A stretch of 64,000 nucleotides of DNA from Butyricimonas faecalis. GTDB taxonomy: Bacteria; Bacteroidota; Bacteroidia; Bacteroidales; Marinifilaceae. The DNA is taken from positions 4,092,001 through 4,156,000 of the forward strand of contig NZ_CP032819.1 in NCBI RefSeq assembly GCF_003991565.1. Reading direction: 5' to 3'. The notes under the pieces were generated by a model. The model was not told the origin of the DNA and ran no database searches. It saw only the letters and a list, made by a program, of their open reading frames with translations. This document shows positions 17,121 to 26,305 of the stretch, one piece after another. The translations under genes were made by a program, and so were the position numbers. How positions within the stretch are numbered: the stretch's first letter is position 1; each line of letters opens with the position of its first letter.

Positions 17121-18644
17121 ATGAGAATGATATATAAGATTTGGCTGATAGGATTATTGGGGATTTTCCTTTTTGAAAGTTGCTATGATGACAAGGGGAA
17201 TTACTCCTATCGCGCGATTAACGAGATAACCGTGAAACATGACTTTTTTGGAGACACGACGATACGTATGTATTCTTTCGTGGATACCTTACGGGTTTTT
17301 CCTGAAATTTCGACATCCGTTAACAATGACCCCGATAATTATGAGTATGAATGGATGGCCGTGGGTGGCGATCAGACTATCGGTGGACAGTATCTGTTGG
17401 GAAAAGAAAAGGATTTGGTTTATCCGATTACGTTACCTTCTCAAAGGTATAGAGTCTATTTCAAAATTAAGGATAAGTCCACTGGATTGACTACGATTTC
17501 AAGTTTAAGTTTGCAGTTGTCAACCTTGTTTTCGCAGGGGTGGCTCGTGTTGGGAGAAGGAGATAACGGGTTGGCCCAACTTGATATGATATCAACGGGA
17601 GGAGAGGATACGACCTTGTTGAAAAATATTTTGCAAGAGGTTGATATTCAAGAATGGGGCAAGCCGACTTATATTTTTGTCCCGCCGTATCGCCCTGTTG
17701 CCGCATTGAATTATATTCACGTCGGGACGGATAAAGGTACTTACAGGCTTAGTACTTCAACCTTGTTGCCTATCGAAGGCGCACATTTGAAATGGTCTTT
17801 TTATGATATGTCGGCTGCCGGAGAGTGTGTGATGACTGAAGCGGCACAGATTATGGGATTTTATAGGGCCGCTATTGTGGATGGTAATTTGTATTATACG
17901 GAATTGTCTGGACAACAGTCTTGTTTCTTCGGATCCCCGAGTAATCATTACAAGGGGGATTATGATCTATTCCCCGTGGGCGATAAAATTGGGTATAGCG
18001 TGAAAGAGCGGGGACAAGCTATTGTGTTATATAACGAAAGAGACAGACGTTTCGTGTATCAGCAGAGCGGTTATGGGACCCCCATAGGTTATTGTGCGAA
18101 TATATCTGATCGGGTAGGAGATCCTTTCTCTTGGGAACCGGGACTCGAGTATGTGACAACGCTCAATTGTCATAAAGGTTCGGGATCGACTTACACGATA
18201 CTGAAAGATGGAAGTGATTTTTATTTGTATAGTTATAGAATTTCCAATAATTACGGTATTATAAAGCAGTTGGTGGTAAAAATGGATAACGTGATTGATT
18301 TGGATAAGGCTGAGTTTTTCGGGGCAAGCAATATGTTATCTGTGATTTATTATACCGTGGGCAATAAATTGTATGGCTATGATTTTGCGAGGAAGAAGTG
18401 TGAACTGTTGAAGACATTTGATGGTTACGAGATTACCTTGTTTTCATCGGATATCTTGGTGCAGACTTCGAGTGATTATTTTTATATAGCTCTTTATGAC
18501 CCGTCGAAACCGACCTCTACAGGAGGAATGATTATGAAATATAAAGTGGTGGATGATGTGGATCATATTATCATTGAGGAAGAGAAAGGAAGTGAATGGA
18601 AGAATTTGTGCAAGGTAAAGAGTATCGCTTTTAAAACGAGATGA
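17121..18644 (+). CDS. PKD-like family lipoprotein (CYDDKGNY type)
   Basis: 507 residues, lipobox FESC with C21 directly followed by YDDKGNYSY, the hallmark start of this Bacteroidetes lipoprotein family. The first ~130 residues form PKD/Ig-like strands (YRVYFKIKDKSTGLTT); the rest contains repeated beta units (GWLVLGEGDNGLAQLDMIS, FVYQQSGYGTPIGYCANIS) that look like a propeller-type surface domain. Last gene of the operon; a strong hairpin follows its stop. Likely a surface binding protein, by analogy only. Confidence 0.85.
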   Translation: MRMIYKIWLIGLLGIFLFESCYDDKGNYSYRAINEITVKHDFFGDTTIRMYSFVDTLRVFPEISTSVNNDPDNYEYEWMAVGGDQTIGGQYLLGKEKDLVYPITLPSQRYRVYFKIKDKSTGLTTISSLSLQLSTLFSQGWLVLGEGDNGLAQLDMISTGGEDTTLLKNILQEVDIQEWGKPTYIFVPPYRPVAALNYIHVGTDKGTYRLSTSTLLPIEGAHLKWSFYDMSAAGECVMTEAAQIMGFYRAAIVDGNLYYTELSGQQSCFFGSPSNHYKGDYDLFPVGDKIGYSVKERGQAIVLYNERDRRFVYQQSGYGTPIGYCANISDRVGDPFSWEPGLEYVTTLNCHKGSGSTYTILKDGSDFYLYSYRISNNYGIIKQLVVKMDNVIDLDKAEFFGASNMLSVIYYTVGNKLYGYDFARKKCELLKTFDGYEITLFSSDILVQTSSDYFYIALYDPSKPTSTGGMIMKYKVVDDVDHIIIEEEKGSEWKNLCKVKSIAFKTR

Positions 18645-18646
18645 TG

Positions 18647-18695
18647 CAAATAATAGGGAGGCTTCGGAGCTGTGCATCCGAGGCCCCCTTATTTG
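18647..18695. terminator. bidirectional terminator between the first SusCD operon and the ECF sigma gene
   Basis: CAAATAA (18647-18653) pairs with TTATTTG (18689-18695), enclosing a GC-rich stem GGAGGCTTCGGA/TCCGAGGCCCCC with few mismatches. The A-rich 5' arm and T-rich 3' arm allow termination in both directions between convergent genes. Confidence 0.75.
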
Positions 18696-18733
18696 TATCT
18701 TAAGTATTTCTTTTTCTTGAGGAATCCGTTTCT

Positions 18734-19309
18734 TTAGGTTAATAAAAGAGCTAAAAGCCATTGTACGTTACGAAGTCGTTTACGTAAAACTTGATAAGCC
18801 TTTAGTTTCGTGGATTTGACAGTATTCACGGTTATATTTAGTTTTTGGGCAATTTCGATATTTGAATCCCCGTTCATTGTCATGATTACAATTTTTTGTG
18901 CTTGTCGGGATAGATGTCCGATGGCATTGTGAATTAAAGCATCGACTTCTTCTTCAAGGATATATTCTTGCTCTTCTTCGGGTGACACGAAAGTTTGTAC
19001 ATAAATTTCGTGTTTTTGTTTTATGCGTTCATGTTTCAAGTGATCCAGACAGGCGTTACGGACACAGGTGTACAAGTAACTTTTTATTTCAGAGAGTGTC
19101 GCAAACATCAGACGTTTTTCCCACATTTGAAGAAAAACATCTTGTACAATATCTTCGGCAATGTCGTTATCTTTTACAAAACGTGAAGCAAATGACCTGA
19201 TAGGAAGATAAAATTGTTTAAATATCTTCTTGAATATACTCTCTTCACCGAAATGAAGTTTTGCTATAAAATTTTCATCAGACAAAATAAATCTTGTTAC
19301 AAATATCAT
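18734..19309 (-). CDS. ECF RNA polymerase sigma factor (RpoE type)
   Basis: 191 residues with region 2 (DIAEDIVQDVFLQMWEKR) and a region 4 helix-turn-helix (SNIEIAQKLNITVNTVKST). The tail NVQWLLALLLT is typical of Bacteroidetes family members. It is divergent from its fecR partner (147 bp apart) and convergent with the first SusCD operon. A promoter stands at 19354-19324 on the minus strand (CTTG, 19 bases, TACCTTTG). Because both flanking SusC proteins carry STN domains, this factor could serve either or both operons. Confidence 0.93.
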   Translation of the reverse strand: MIFVTRFILSDENFIAKLHFGEESIFKKIFKQFYLPIRSFASRFVKDNDIAEDIVQDVFLQMWEKRLMFATLSEIKSYLYTCVRNACLDHLKHERIKQKHEIYVQTFVSPEEEQEYILEEEVDALIHNAIGHLSRQAQKIVIMTMNGDSNIEIAQKLNITVNTVKSTKLKAYQVLRKRLRNVQWLLALLLT

Positions 19310-19323
19310 TCTCTAATTAGAAT

Positions 19324-19354
19324 CAAAGGTATTGCTTTCGCCCCGAAAAGCAAG
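19324..19354 (-). promoter_or_regulatory. promoter for the ECF sigma gene
   Basis: CAAAGGTA at 19324-19331 reads TACCTTTG on the minus strand, and CAAG at 19351-19354 reads CTTG (one mismatch to TTTG) with a spacing of 19. Confidence 0.45.
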
Positions 19355-19455
19355 TTAGCCTTATGTGTAAACTTTAAATTTAACTTTTTTTAAATAATAC
19401 TGATAGAAAAGTTGGTCGTTTTATATGTAAACAATTGATAATAGAATTGAAGTAA

Positions 19456-20588
19456 ATGGGCGTAGAAAAATTAATCTTTAAATATCTTCAAGGAAAACTT
19501 TCTCGTGAGGAACAGAAAGAGTTGGATGAGTGGTTGAAAGATGAGAAAAATAAAAAAACTTTTTCTCGTTTGGTAGATAAACATCGCATCATGATGAAAA
19601 TGGAGAGGATGGAGGAATATGATTGGCAGAAAAGTTGGAAACAAGTCGAATATAAACTGCATGGGAAGAGAAAAATATATAGGGGATATTGGATGGTTGC
19701 AGCTTCTCTATTGGGGATTGTGATCTTTGCGATGTGGAAGTTTACAAAAGAAGAGGAAAATACTTCTTCGATGTTTGTAATGCAAAGCATTGAGCCGGGG
19801 AGAGTAAATGCGGAACTTGTTCTATCGGATGGTCGAGTGATGACGTTAAATAAAGATAGTACTAATTTGTTCGTGTCTGAAAATGGAAATTTATTAGAGA
19901 ATAGAGAGGGAGTATTATTTTCATCGACAGATTCGGGAAATATGCAAAAAGTAGATTATGGTGAAATAAGAACACCGAGAGGAGGGGAGTATCAAGTTGT
20001 GTTACCGGATGGAACAATCGTGTGGTTGAATTCAGAATCTAAATTGCGTTTCCCAACCATTTTTGAAGGAAAAGAACGTAAGGTGGTGGCTAGTGGCGAA
20101 CTTTATTTTCAGGTGGCTCGGGATTCTTTATTGCCTTTTCGGGTAGAGATCGAGGGACTTTATGAGGTGGAAGTGCTGGGAACGGAATTTAATGTTCGTG
20201 CTTATCCTAGTTTACCTTCTGCGACAACGTTGGTAAAGGGAAGTGTTATGATTCGAGATGCTGATCAGAATATCCAATTGAAGCCGGGAGAGCAAGTGAT
20301 AAAGGAACTTGATGGAAAAGGAATGATAAACGGGAGGTCGATGTAACTCCTTATATCGCTTGGAAACAAGGGTATTTCCTTTTTGAAAATGAACGATTGG
20401 AGATCATTTTGAATGAATTGGCTCGTTGGTATAATGTAAACGTATTCTTTGAAAACTCATCAGTACGCGATGAACGTTTTTCTGTGGATACGCGTAGGCA
20501 TGAAAATTTTGAAGAGGTTCTCCGTTTGATAGAACAAACTAGGGCGGTGCAGATAGAAGTTAAAGGAAATAATGTTTTTGTGAAATAA
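19456..20588 (+). pseudogene. FecR-family anti-sigma factor, frameshifted
   Basis: The first frame gives 296 residues: anti-sigma region, membrane helix at about 77-95 (GYWMVAASLLGIVIFAMWK) and FecR domain (LPDGTIVWLNSESKLRFP, LGTEFNVRAY), then stops at 20346. The next frame at once continues the family pattern (EVDVTPYIAWKQGYFLFENE, then LARWYNVNVFFEN and the C-terminal VKGNNVFVK), ending at 20588. One extra A in the AAA run at 20328-20330 restores a single protein of about 377 residues. No slippery heptamer is visible, so I read this as a mutation or assembly error rather than programmed frameshifting. If real, the anti-sigma part would lack the C-terminal DUF4974-type domain and signalling would change. 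Confidence 0.85.
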
Positions 20589-20591
20589 AAA

Positions 20592-20638
20592 GTGTCAGAC
20601 ATGTAGCGGTGTCTGACACGGTGAGTGCCCAAAGGCAC
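20592..20638 (+). promoter_or_regulatory. two tandem hairpins between fecR and susC
   Basis: First: GTGTCAGACA (20592-20601) pairs perfectly with TGTCTGACAC (20610-20619). Second: GTGCC (20625-20629) with GGCAC (20634-20638), loop CAAA. The susC start follows 27 bases later, the same distance as before the first operon (hairpin end 11395, start 11423). Confidence 0.6.
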
Positions 20639-20665
20639 ATTGTATAATTTAAACTAGACAAAGGT

Positions 20666-23600
20666 ATGAAAAAAAAGAACGAGGAGGGCCTGTTTCGGCA
20701 GACCCGACAGAAAATTTTATTAATTATGAAATTGACAACCGCTTTTTTGTTGATGTCGTTTCTATCTGTTTCGGCAGAGACTATTGCACAAAGGACGACG
20801 ATAAAAGTCTCGAATGCAAGTTTGAAATCTGTTTTCAAGGAGATCAAACAAAAAATGGGATATACTTTTATTTACAATGAGGGTGATGTGAATAAAGTTG
20901 GAAAAGTAACCTTGGATGTGACTTCTGACGATGTAAAGTATATTCTTGATAAATGTTTAAATAATACGTTACTTGGATATTATATTCAAGATGATGTGAT
21001 CGTGATCCAGACTCGTGTAGAACAAATTATGAGAGAGGCGGAGAAAGAGTCTTTTCGAATAACGGGAATCGTGAAGGATAAAAAGGAAGAAGCCTTACCC
21101 GGGGTAACGATCTTAATAAAAGGAACGAGTATTGGAACGGCAACGGGTGCTGATGGTAAATTTTCAATGGAAGTGCCGAAAATGGATAGTGTTGTATTGG
21201 TCTTTTCTTTCGTGGGAATGAAAAATACGGTTGTCGTGTTGAAAGACTTAAAGAAAGATATGAAACCATTGACCGTGGTTATGGAAGAGGATAAAGAAGA
21301 GCTGTCTGAGATTGTTGTAACAGGAATGTTTAATCGAAGAAAAGAGGGTTTTACCGGATCGGCTCTTTCAGTAAAAGGGGATGATTTAAAGAAAATAAGT
21401 ACGACAAACATAGCGAAAGCATTAGCAGCAATAGATCCTAGTTTTCGGATTATGGAGGATGTGTTGAATGGGTCTAATCCGAATCGTTTACCGGATTTGC
21501 GAATGCGAGGACAAGCCACGTTGCCCGGGGGAAGTAATGCCGGTGCTTCCGCGGAAATGGTGACTTTACAGGGAGAGTATGATACTTACCCTAATAAACC
21601 GTTGTTAATAATGGATGGTTTTGAGATCGACTTACAGACGATGGTTGATTTGGATCCGGACCGGGTTGAATCCATTACCTTGTTGAAGGATGCAGCTGCT
21701 ACCGCGATATATGGTTCCCGGGCTGCGAATGGAGTCATTGTAATTGAATCCAAAACACCGAAAGAAGGACGTCTATGGGTTTCTTATGGTGGAAACCTTC
21801 GAATAGAAATACCTGATTTGTCAGACTACAATTTGATGAATGCGGAGGAAAAGTTGAGAGCAGAAGTGTTAGCCGGTATGTATAAAGGGAATAATGGCGT
21901 AGAAATACTTCAAAATTACCAAGATAAATTGAGAGAAGTAAAGCGTGGCGTGAACACGTATTGGTTGGATAAACCTTTACGAACTTCCGTGCAACAAAGA
22001 CATACGGTAACTTTGGAGGGTGGTGATCGGGCATTGCGTTACCGGTTGTACGTGGGATACAATCATACCCCGGGAGTGATGAAAGGGAGTAAAAGAGATG
22101 TGATGACCGGAGCATTGGATTTGCAGTATCGTTTTAATAAAGTATTACTAAAAAATAGTATCACGGTCGATAATACCGTGGGGGACGAGTCTCCATGGGG
22201 GAGTTTTAGCGAGTACGCGAAATTGAATCCTTACTTGCGTCCTTACGGGGAAAACGGCGAAATATTGAAGCGTTTGGATAATTTTGTAATATTTACTTAT
22301 ACGGGAGGAAGAACGACCGATTATGCCAACCCGATGTACAATGCTACCTTGAACACGAAAAATAGAACAACCAACTTTAGTGTTAGAAACTTGTTTAGCG
22401 TGGAGTACAATCCCAACGAGGACATCCGGTTAATCGGTGCCTTTTCTCTTTCCAAGGGGAATGGTAAGACGGATGTTTTCAGACCTGCTCAACATACGGC
22501 TTTTGACAAAATAACAGATCCGACTAAAAGAGGTGATTTTAGGCGTACGCAGAGGGAAAACTTCCAATATTCATTAGATTTGACGGCAAGTTACAATAAA
22601 CTACTGAATGAAGTACATTACTTGACGGCTAACGCTCGTATGTCAATTCAGGAGAGTAGAGATGAAAATTACGGAGCGTACGTAACAGGTTTCCCGAATG
22701 AAAATATGGATGAAATATTGTTTGGTAAACAATATAACGAGAAAATGTCCGGTTCGGAGAATACCTCTCGGTTGATAGGTTGGGCGGGAAGTTTCGGGTA
22801 TTCTTACGCTTACAAATACTCTGTCGATTTTAACGTGCGGTTAGATGGTTCTTCTCAATTTGGAAAGGATAATCGGTTTGCACCTTTCTGGGCTGGCGGG
22901 ATACGCTGGGATGTGAAAAAGGAAAATTTCATGTCTCGGGTTGATTTTATTTCAGAACTCGTGCTGAGAGGATCGTATGGAATTACCGGAACCCAAGGTT
23001 TTGCCCCGTATCAATCAAGGGAACTTTACAGTTATAATAATCTGCTTTACCCCTATTTGGCTTCTGATGGAACTGGCGTAGAGATTGTTGCGATGCCGAA
23101 TGAGAAATTGAAATGGCAGCAGACAGGTACTTGGAACATTGCCTTGGAATTGGGCGTGTTGAAGGGGCGTATAACTGCTCGGGCAGAGTATTTCCGGAAG
23201 TTGACAAAGAATTCATTGACCCAAGTTACTTTAGCTCCTTCTTTAGGATTTAGTTCTTACCCGGAGAATTTGGGTTCTTTAGAAAATAAAGGAGTGGAAT
23301 TGAACGTAGCCTTTATTCCTTATCAGGACACGAGAAATTCAGCTTACTGGACAATCTCCCTTAATGGTTCTCATAACAAAGATAAATTGAAAAAAATCTC
23401 AGAGGCATTACGCCACATGAATGAAGAAAATTATAATGAACAAGGGGATAGTCCGCTCCCGTATTATGAAGAAGGAGAGTCAATTAACCGGATCTGGGTG
23501 GTGAAATCCTTAGGAATAGATCCGATGACGGGCGAGGAGATATTGTTGAGAAGAAATGGAAAGATTACCGGAGAATATGATGTCGTAGATTTAGTGCCAG

Positions 23601-24082
23601 TAGGTACGACTGAACCGAAATGGCAGGGAAATATTAATTCTTCTTTTGCTTATAAGGGCTTTGGGATAGATGTAAGCATGGCTTATAAATTCGGAGGACA
23701 AGTGTATAATCAAACCTTGTTGGATAAGGTTGAAAATGCTGATTTGATGTATAATGCCGATAAACGGGTTTTAGACTTGAGATGGATGAATGTTGGCGAT
23801 AAAGCAAAATTTAAGGGAATGAATACAGGTATTAACGGAGCCGGAACGAAAGCTACTTCCCGTTTTGTTATGGATGAAAACACGTTACAAATGACTTCGC
23901 TTTCATTGAGTTATCGTATGGATAAAACAAATACAAAATTCATTGAACGTTGGGGAGTAAGTTCTGTAAAATTTGCTTTTAATATGGAGGATTTATTCTA
24001 TCTGTCGTCCGTGAAGCGGGAACGGGGAACTGATTATCCTTTTGCCCGTCAGTTTTCGTTTTCTCTAAATATTGCATTTTAA
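20666..24082 (+). CDS. SusC/RagA-family TonB-dependent outer-membrane transporter
   Basis: Full-length transporter of 1138 residues. Basic leader, hydrophobic signal (LTTAFLLMSFLSVSAETIAQ), STN domain (about 45-118), carboxypeptidase-like sandwich (KDKKEEALPGVTILIKGTS), EIVVTGMFNRR, plug with LLIMDGFEIDLQTMVDLD and LLKDAAATAIYGSRAANG, and a barrel ending FARQFSFSLNIAF. Related to the 11423 transporter along its length (both share NRxPDxxxRG, LMNAEEKL-like and RGTDYPFAR segments), so the two operons look like old paralogues. It follows the broken fecR by 77 bp and heads an operon of SusD, two lipoproteins and probably the protease genes. Confidence 0.95.
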   Translation: MKKKNEEGLFRQTRQKILLIMKLTTAFLLMSFLSVSAETIAQRTTIKVSNASLKSVFKEIKQKMGYTFIYNEGDVNKVGKVTLDVTSDDVKYILDKCLNNTLLGYYIQDDVIVIQTRVEQIMREAEKESFRITGIVKDKKEEALPGVTILIKGTSIGTATGADGKFSMEVPKMDSVVLVFSFVGMKNTVVVLKDLKKDMKPLTVVMEEDKEELSEIVVTGMFNRRKEGFTGSALSVKGDDLKKISTTNIAKALAAIDPSFRIMEDVLNGSNPNRLPDLRMRGQATLPGGSNAGASAEMVTLQGEYDTYPNKPLLIMDGFEIDLQTMVDLDPDRVESITLLKDAAATAIYGSRAANGVIVIESKTPKEGRLWVSYGGNLRIEIPDLSDYNLMNAEEKLRAEVLAGMYKGNNGVEILQNYQDKLREVKRGVNTYWLDKPLRTSVQQRHTVTLEGGDRALRYRLYVGYNHTPGVMKGSKRDVMTGALDLQYRFNKVLLKNSITVDNTVGDESPWGSFSEYAKLNPYLRPYGENGEILKRLDNFVIFTYTGGRTTDYANPMYNATLNTKNRTTNFSVRNLFSVEYNPNEDIRLIGAFSLSKGNGKTDVFRPAQHTAFDKITDPTKRGDFRRTQRENFQYSLDLTASYNKLLNEVHYLTANARMSIQESRDENYGAYVTGFPNENMDEILFGKQYNEKMSGSENTSRLIGWAGSFGYSYAYKYSVDFNVRLDGSSQFGKDNRFAPFWAGGIRWDVKKENFMSRVDFISELVLRGSYGITGTQGFAPYQSRELYSYNNLLYPYLASDGTGVEIVAMPNEKLKWQQTGTWNIALELGVLKGRITARAEYFRKLTKNSLTQVTLAPSLGFSSYPENLGSLENKGVELNVAFIPYQDTRNSAYWTISLNGSHNKDKLKKISEALRHMNEENYNEQGDSPLPYYEEGESINRIWVVKSLGIDPMTGEEILLRRNGKITGEYDVVDLVPVGTTEPKWQGNINSSFAYKGFGIDVSMAYKFGGQVYNQTLLDKVENADLMYNADKRVLDLRWMNVGDKAKFKGMNTGINGAGTKATSRFVMDENTLQMTSLSLSYRMDKTNTKFIERWGVSSVKFAFNMEDLFYLSSVKRERGTDYPFARQFSFSLNIAF

Positions 24083-24097
24083 TTAAACTTTTGAGAT

Positions 24098-25603
24098 ATG
24101 AAAAAGAGATTATATATATTATTACTAGGACTTGTGGCAGGGATCACCTCTTGTACCGATTGGTTGGATGTGCAACCTAAAACATCTATCCCGGTGGAAA
24201 AATTATTCGAGAGCGAAGCAGGATTTAAGGATGTCCTAACTGGATTTTATTTGAAGATGGGGCAGACCAACCTGTACGCAAAAAATTTAACCTATGGGTA
24301 TCTTGATGCTATTTCCGGTAATTATGATGAGTTCCCGGGAGTAATGCGATGGCGAGAGATATATGATTACGATAATACGTGGTCGAGTGTGAAAGACGGA
24401 GTCTATACAAGTATGTACAATGTAATAGCAAACATCAATAATTTCTTGAAGTATATAGACAAGAATCGATCTGTTATCAAAACAGAGAAATACTATGAGT
24501 TGATGAAAGGAGAGGCTTTGGGATTACGCGCATTTTTGCATTTTGATTTGTTAAGATTGTATGGTCCCGTGTATAGTGTAACTCCGACGGGGAAAGCAAT
24601 CCCGTATAGAACTAGTTTTGATCAAAAAGCAACTCCGGTTCTACCGGCAGAGAAGGTGATTGAGCATATCTTGACAGATTTGCATGAAGCAGATTCGCTA
24701 TTGGAGATTTCAGATCCGAAGAATTTTGATTTACCGGAGTATTATAGCAAAGATTACAATGCTTTTGAAGATTCAAGACAGTTACGCATGAATACGTGTG
24801 CCGTAAAAGCCATGTTGGCCCGAGTATATTGTTATAAAGGGGATGCAGAAAGTAAGCGAAAAGCGCTAACGTACGCGTATGACGTTGTGGAGAGCAATTA
24901 TTTTGCTCTTTATGAAGATAATTCTAATCCTGTTTTATTTGCTGAACATATTTTCGGTTTGAATGTTTATGAATTGGATAAATTATTGGAAGACGAAGGT
25001 AATTATAAAACACGAATTCCGGAAGGCCAACTTTCCGATGGCGTTTATATCATGCGTACGAAAGCTAATTTTGATGAACATTTTGAAACAGGAAGCCGGG
25101 GAACTTTTGATATCCGGGCAAATACATCCGCTTTTAAAAATGTTGCCGGGAATGGTAGTAAAGAATATAAACTTTGCCTGAAATACGATCAGTCTTCCTA
25201 TACTTCTAATGCTTCAAAATATTACGGGAAAGATGTGTTGCCATTGATTCGATTACCCGAAATGTATTACATTATAGCAGAATGTGAGACTGATAAAAGT
25301 AAAAGTGCGGAGGCTTTAAATACCGTGATGTGGACCCGTGGGATTGCTTACGAGGACGGAGTTGTTGCAGACGATGATTATGATCGTTTGGACACAAGAG
25401 CGGGATACGATCCGACGCATACAAAGCGGGTCAATGAATTGATGAAAGAGTATCGGAAGGAGTTTTTCTCTGAAGGGCAATTGTTCTATTTTTATAAACG
25501 GCATAATTATAAAACTTTTCCTTATTGTGTAAAGGAGGATATGTCCGCTTCTTACCAATGGCCTTTACCGGATAACGAGAAAACTTTTGGTAATAACAAT
25601 TAA
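24098..25603 (+). CDS. SusD/RagB-family nutrient-binding lipoprotein
   Basis: 501 residues; lipobox GITSC with lipidation at C19 (TDWLDVQPKTSIP follows, the usual SusD start). Family signatures: GEALGLRAFLHFDLLRLYGP, PLIRLPEMYYIIAEC and EYRKEFFSEGQLFYFYKRH. It follows susC by 15 bp and would be the lid of that transporter. The ligand is not indicated by sequence. Confidence 0.94.
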   Translation: MKKRLYILLLGLVAGITSCTDWLDVQPKTSIPVEKLFESEAGFKDVLTGFYLKMGQTNLYAKNLTYGYLDAISGNYDEFPGVMRWREIYDYDNTWSSVKDGVYTSMYNVIANINNFLKYIDKNRSVIKTEKYYELMKGEALGLRAFLHFDLLRLYGPVYSVTPTGKAIPYRTSFDQKATPVLPAEKVIEHILTDLHEADSLLEISDPKNFDLPEYYSKDYNAFEDSRQLRMNTCAVKAMLARVYCYKGDAESKRKALTYAYDVVESNYFALYEDNSNPVLFAEHIFGLNVYELDKLLEDEGNYKTRIPEGQLSDGVYIMRTKANFDEHFETGSRGTFDIRANTSAFKNVAGNGSKEYKLCLKYDQSSYTSNASKYYGKDVLPLIRLPEMYYIIAECETDKSKSAEALNTVMWTRGIAYEDGVVADDDYDRLDTRAGYDPTHTKRVNELMKEYRKEFFSEGQLFYFYKRHNYKTFPYCVKEDMSASYQWPLPDNEKTFGNNN

Positions 25604-25608
25604 AATTG

Positions 25609-26301
25609 ATGAAGATGAAAAAATATAGATTTCTTTTGTTGTTATTGGTATCGTTTTTTTTGTATGTAGGATGTGAAGAAAATGATATTGATCTGTATAA
25701 CGAAACTCCCCGCTTGAATTTTTACTATAGTAATATGGATGTTTATTTTGTAGACACCGATTACGTGAAAGGACACACGGAAAAAGAATGGATGTTAAGG
25801 GTAAATTTGCAGGGGGACCGTTTGCCGGAAGCGAGGAATTTTTGTCTGAAAGTTCAACCGAACGAGACCTATTCCCTAAAAGCAAATATATCTTTTGACG
25901 AGAAATATGTATTCCCGATGGATTCGATTTACCAGATTGTAACCATAAAAGTTCATCGGCCGGAGGCTTTGACCGTAACGTCGGCGTATCAGGCGGATAT
26001 TTATTTCGATTTGGATAATCCCCTGCATCAGTTTGATCCAGGGAGAGAAGATCGGGAATATTTATCGATGAATGTTTATTACAGGATAAAACGTAATGAC
26101 TGGAATGAATGGTACTGGGGGAAATACGCGGATTCCAAATATTTCTTTATGATGGATTATTTTGGAGCAACTCATGATGGCATTCCGACCACGCAGGAAG
26201 CTCAAAAAAATCTGTATGATGCTTACGAAGAATACAAAAAGAGTAATCCTCCTTTATTGGATGAAAATGGAGAAGAGATCGTATTTAAACAAGTAAACTG
26301 A
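25609..26301 (+). CDS. DUF4843-like lipoprotein
   Basis: About 230 residues from the ATG at 25609 (a TTG just upstream is less likely). Lipobox LYVGC (C22). Beta-rich mature part (LNFYYSNMDVYFVDTDYV, YFDLDNPLHQFDPGREDREY) and a C-terminal region with NDWNEWYWGKYADSKY, like the accessory lipoprotein at the same place in the first operon though clearly diverged. It overlaps no neighbour and lies 4 bp before the PKD-like gene, so it is co-translated with it. Confidence 0.7.
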   Translation: MKMKKYRFLLLLLVSFFLYVGCEENDIDLYNETPRLNFYYSNMDVYFVDTDYVKGHTEKEWMLRVNLQGDRLPEARNFCLKVQPNETYSLKANISFDEKYVFPMDSIYQIVTIKVHRPEALTVTSAYQADIYFDLDNPLHQFDPGREDREYLSMNVYYRIKRNDWNEWYWGKYADSKYFFMMDYFGATHDGIPTTQEAQKNLYDAYEEYKKSNPPLLDENGEEIVFKQVN

Positions 26302-26305
26302 AAAA

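Noticed and set aside
20320..20346. Programmed frameshift in fecR
   Set aside because: The site ATAAACGGG is not a slippery heptamer and the other breaks are also at homopolymers; an indel is simpler.
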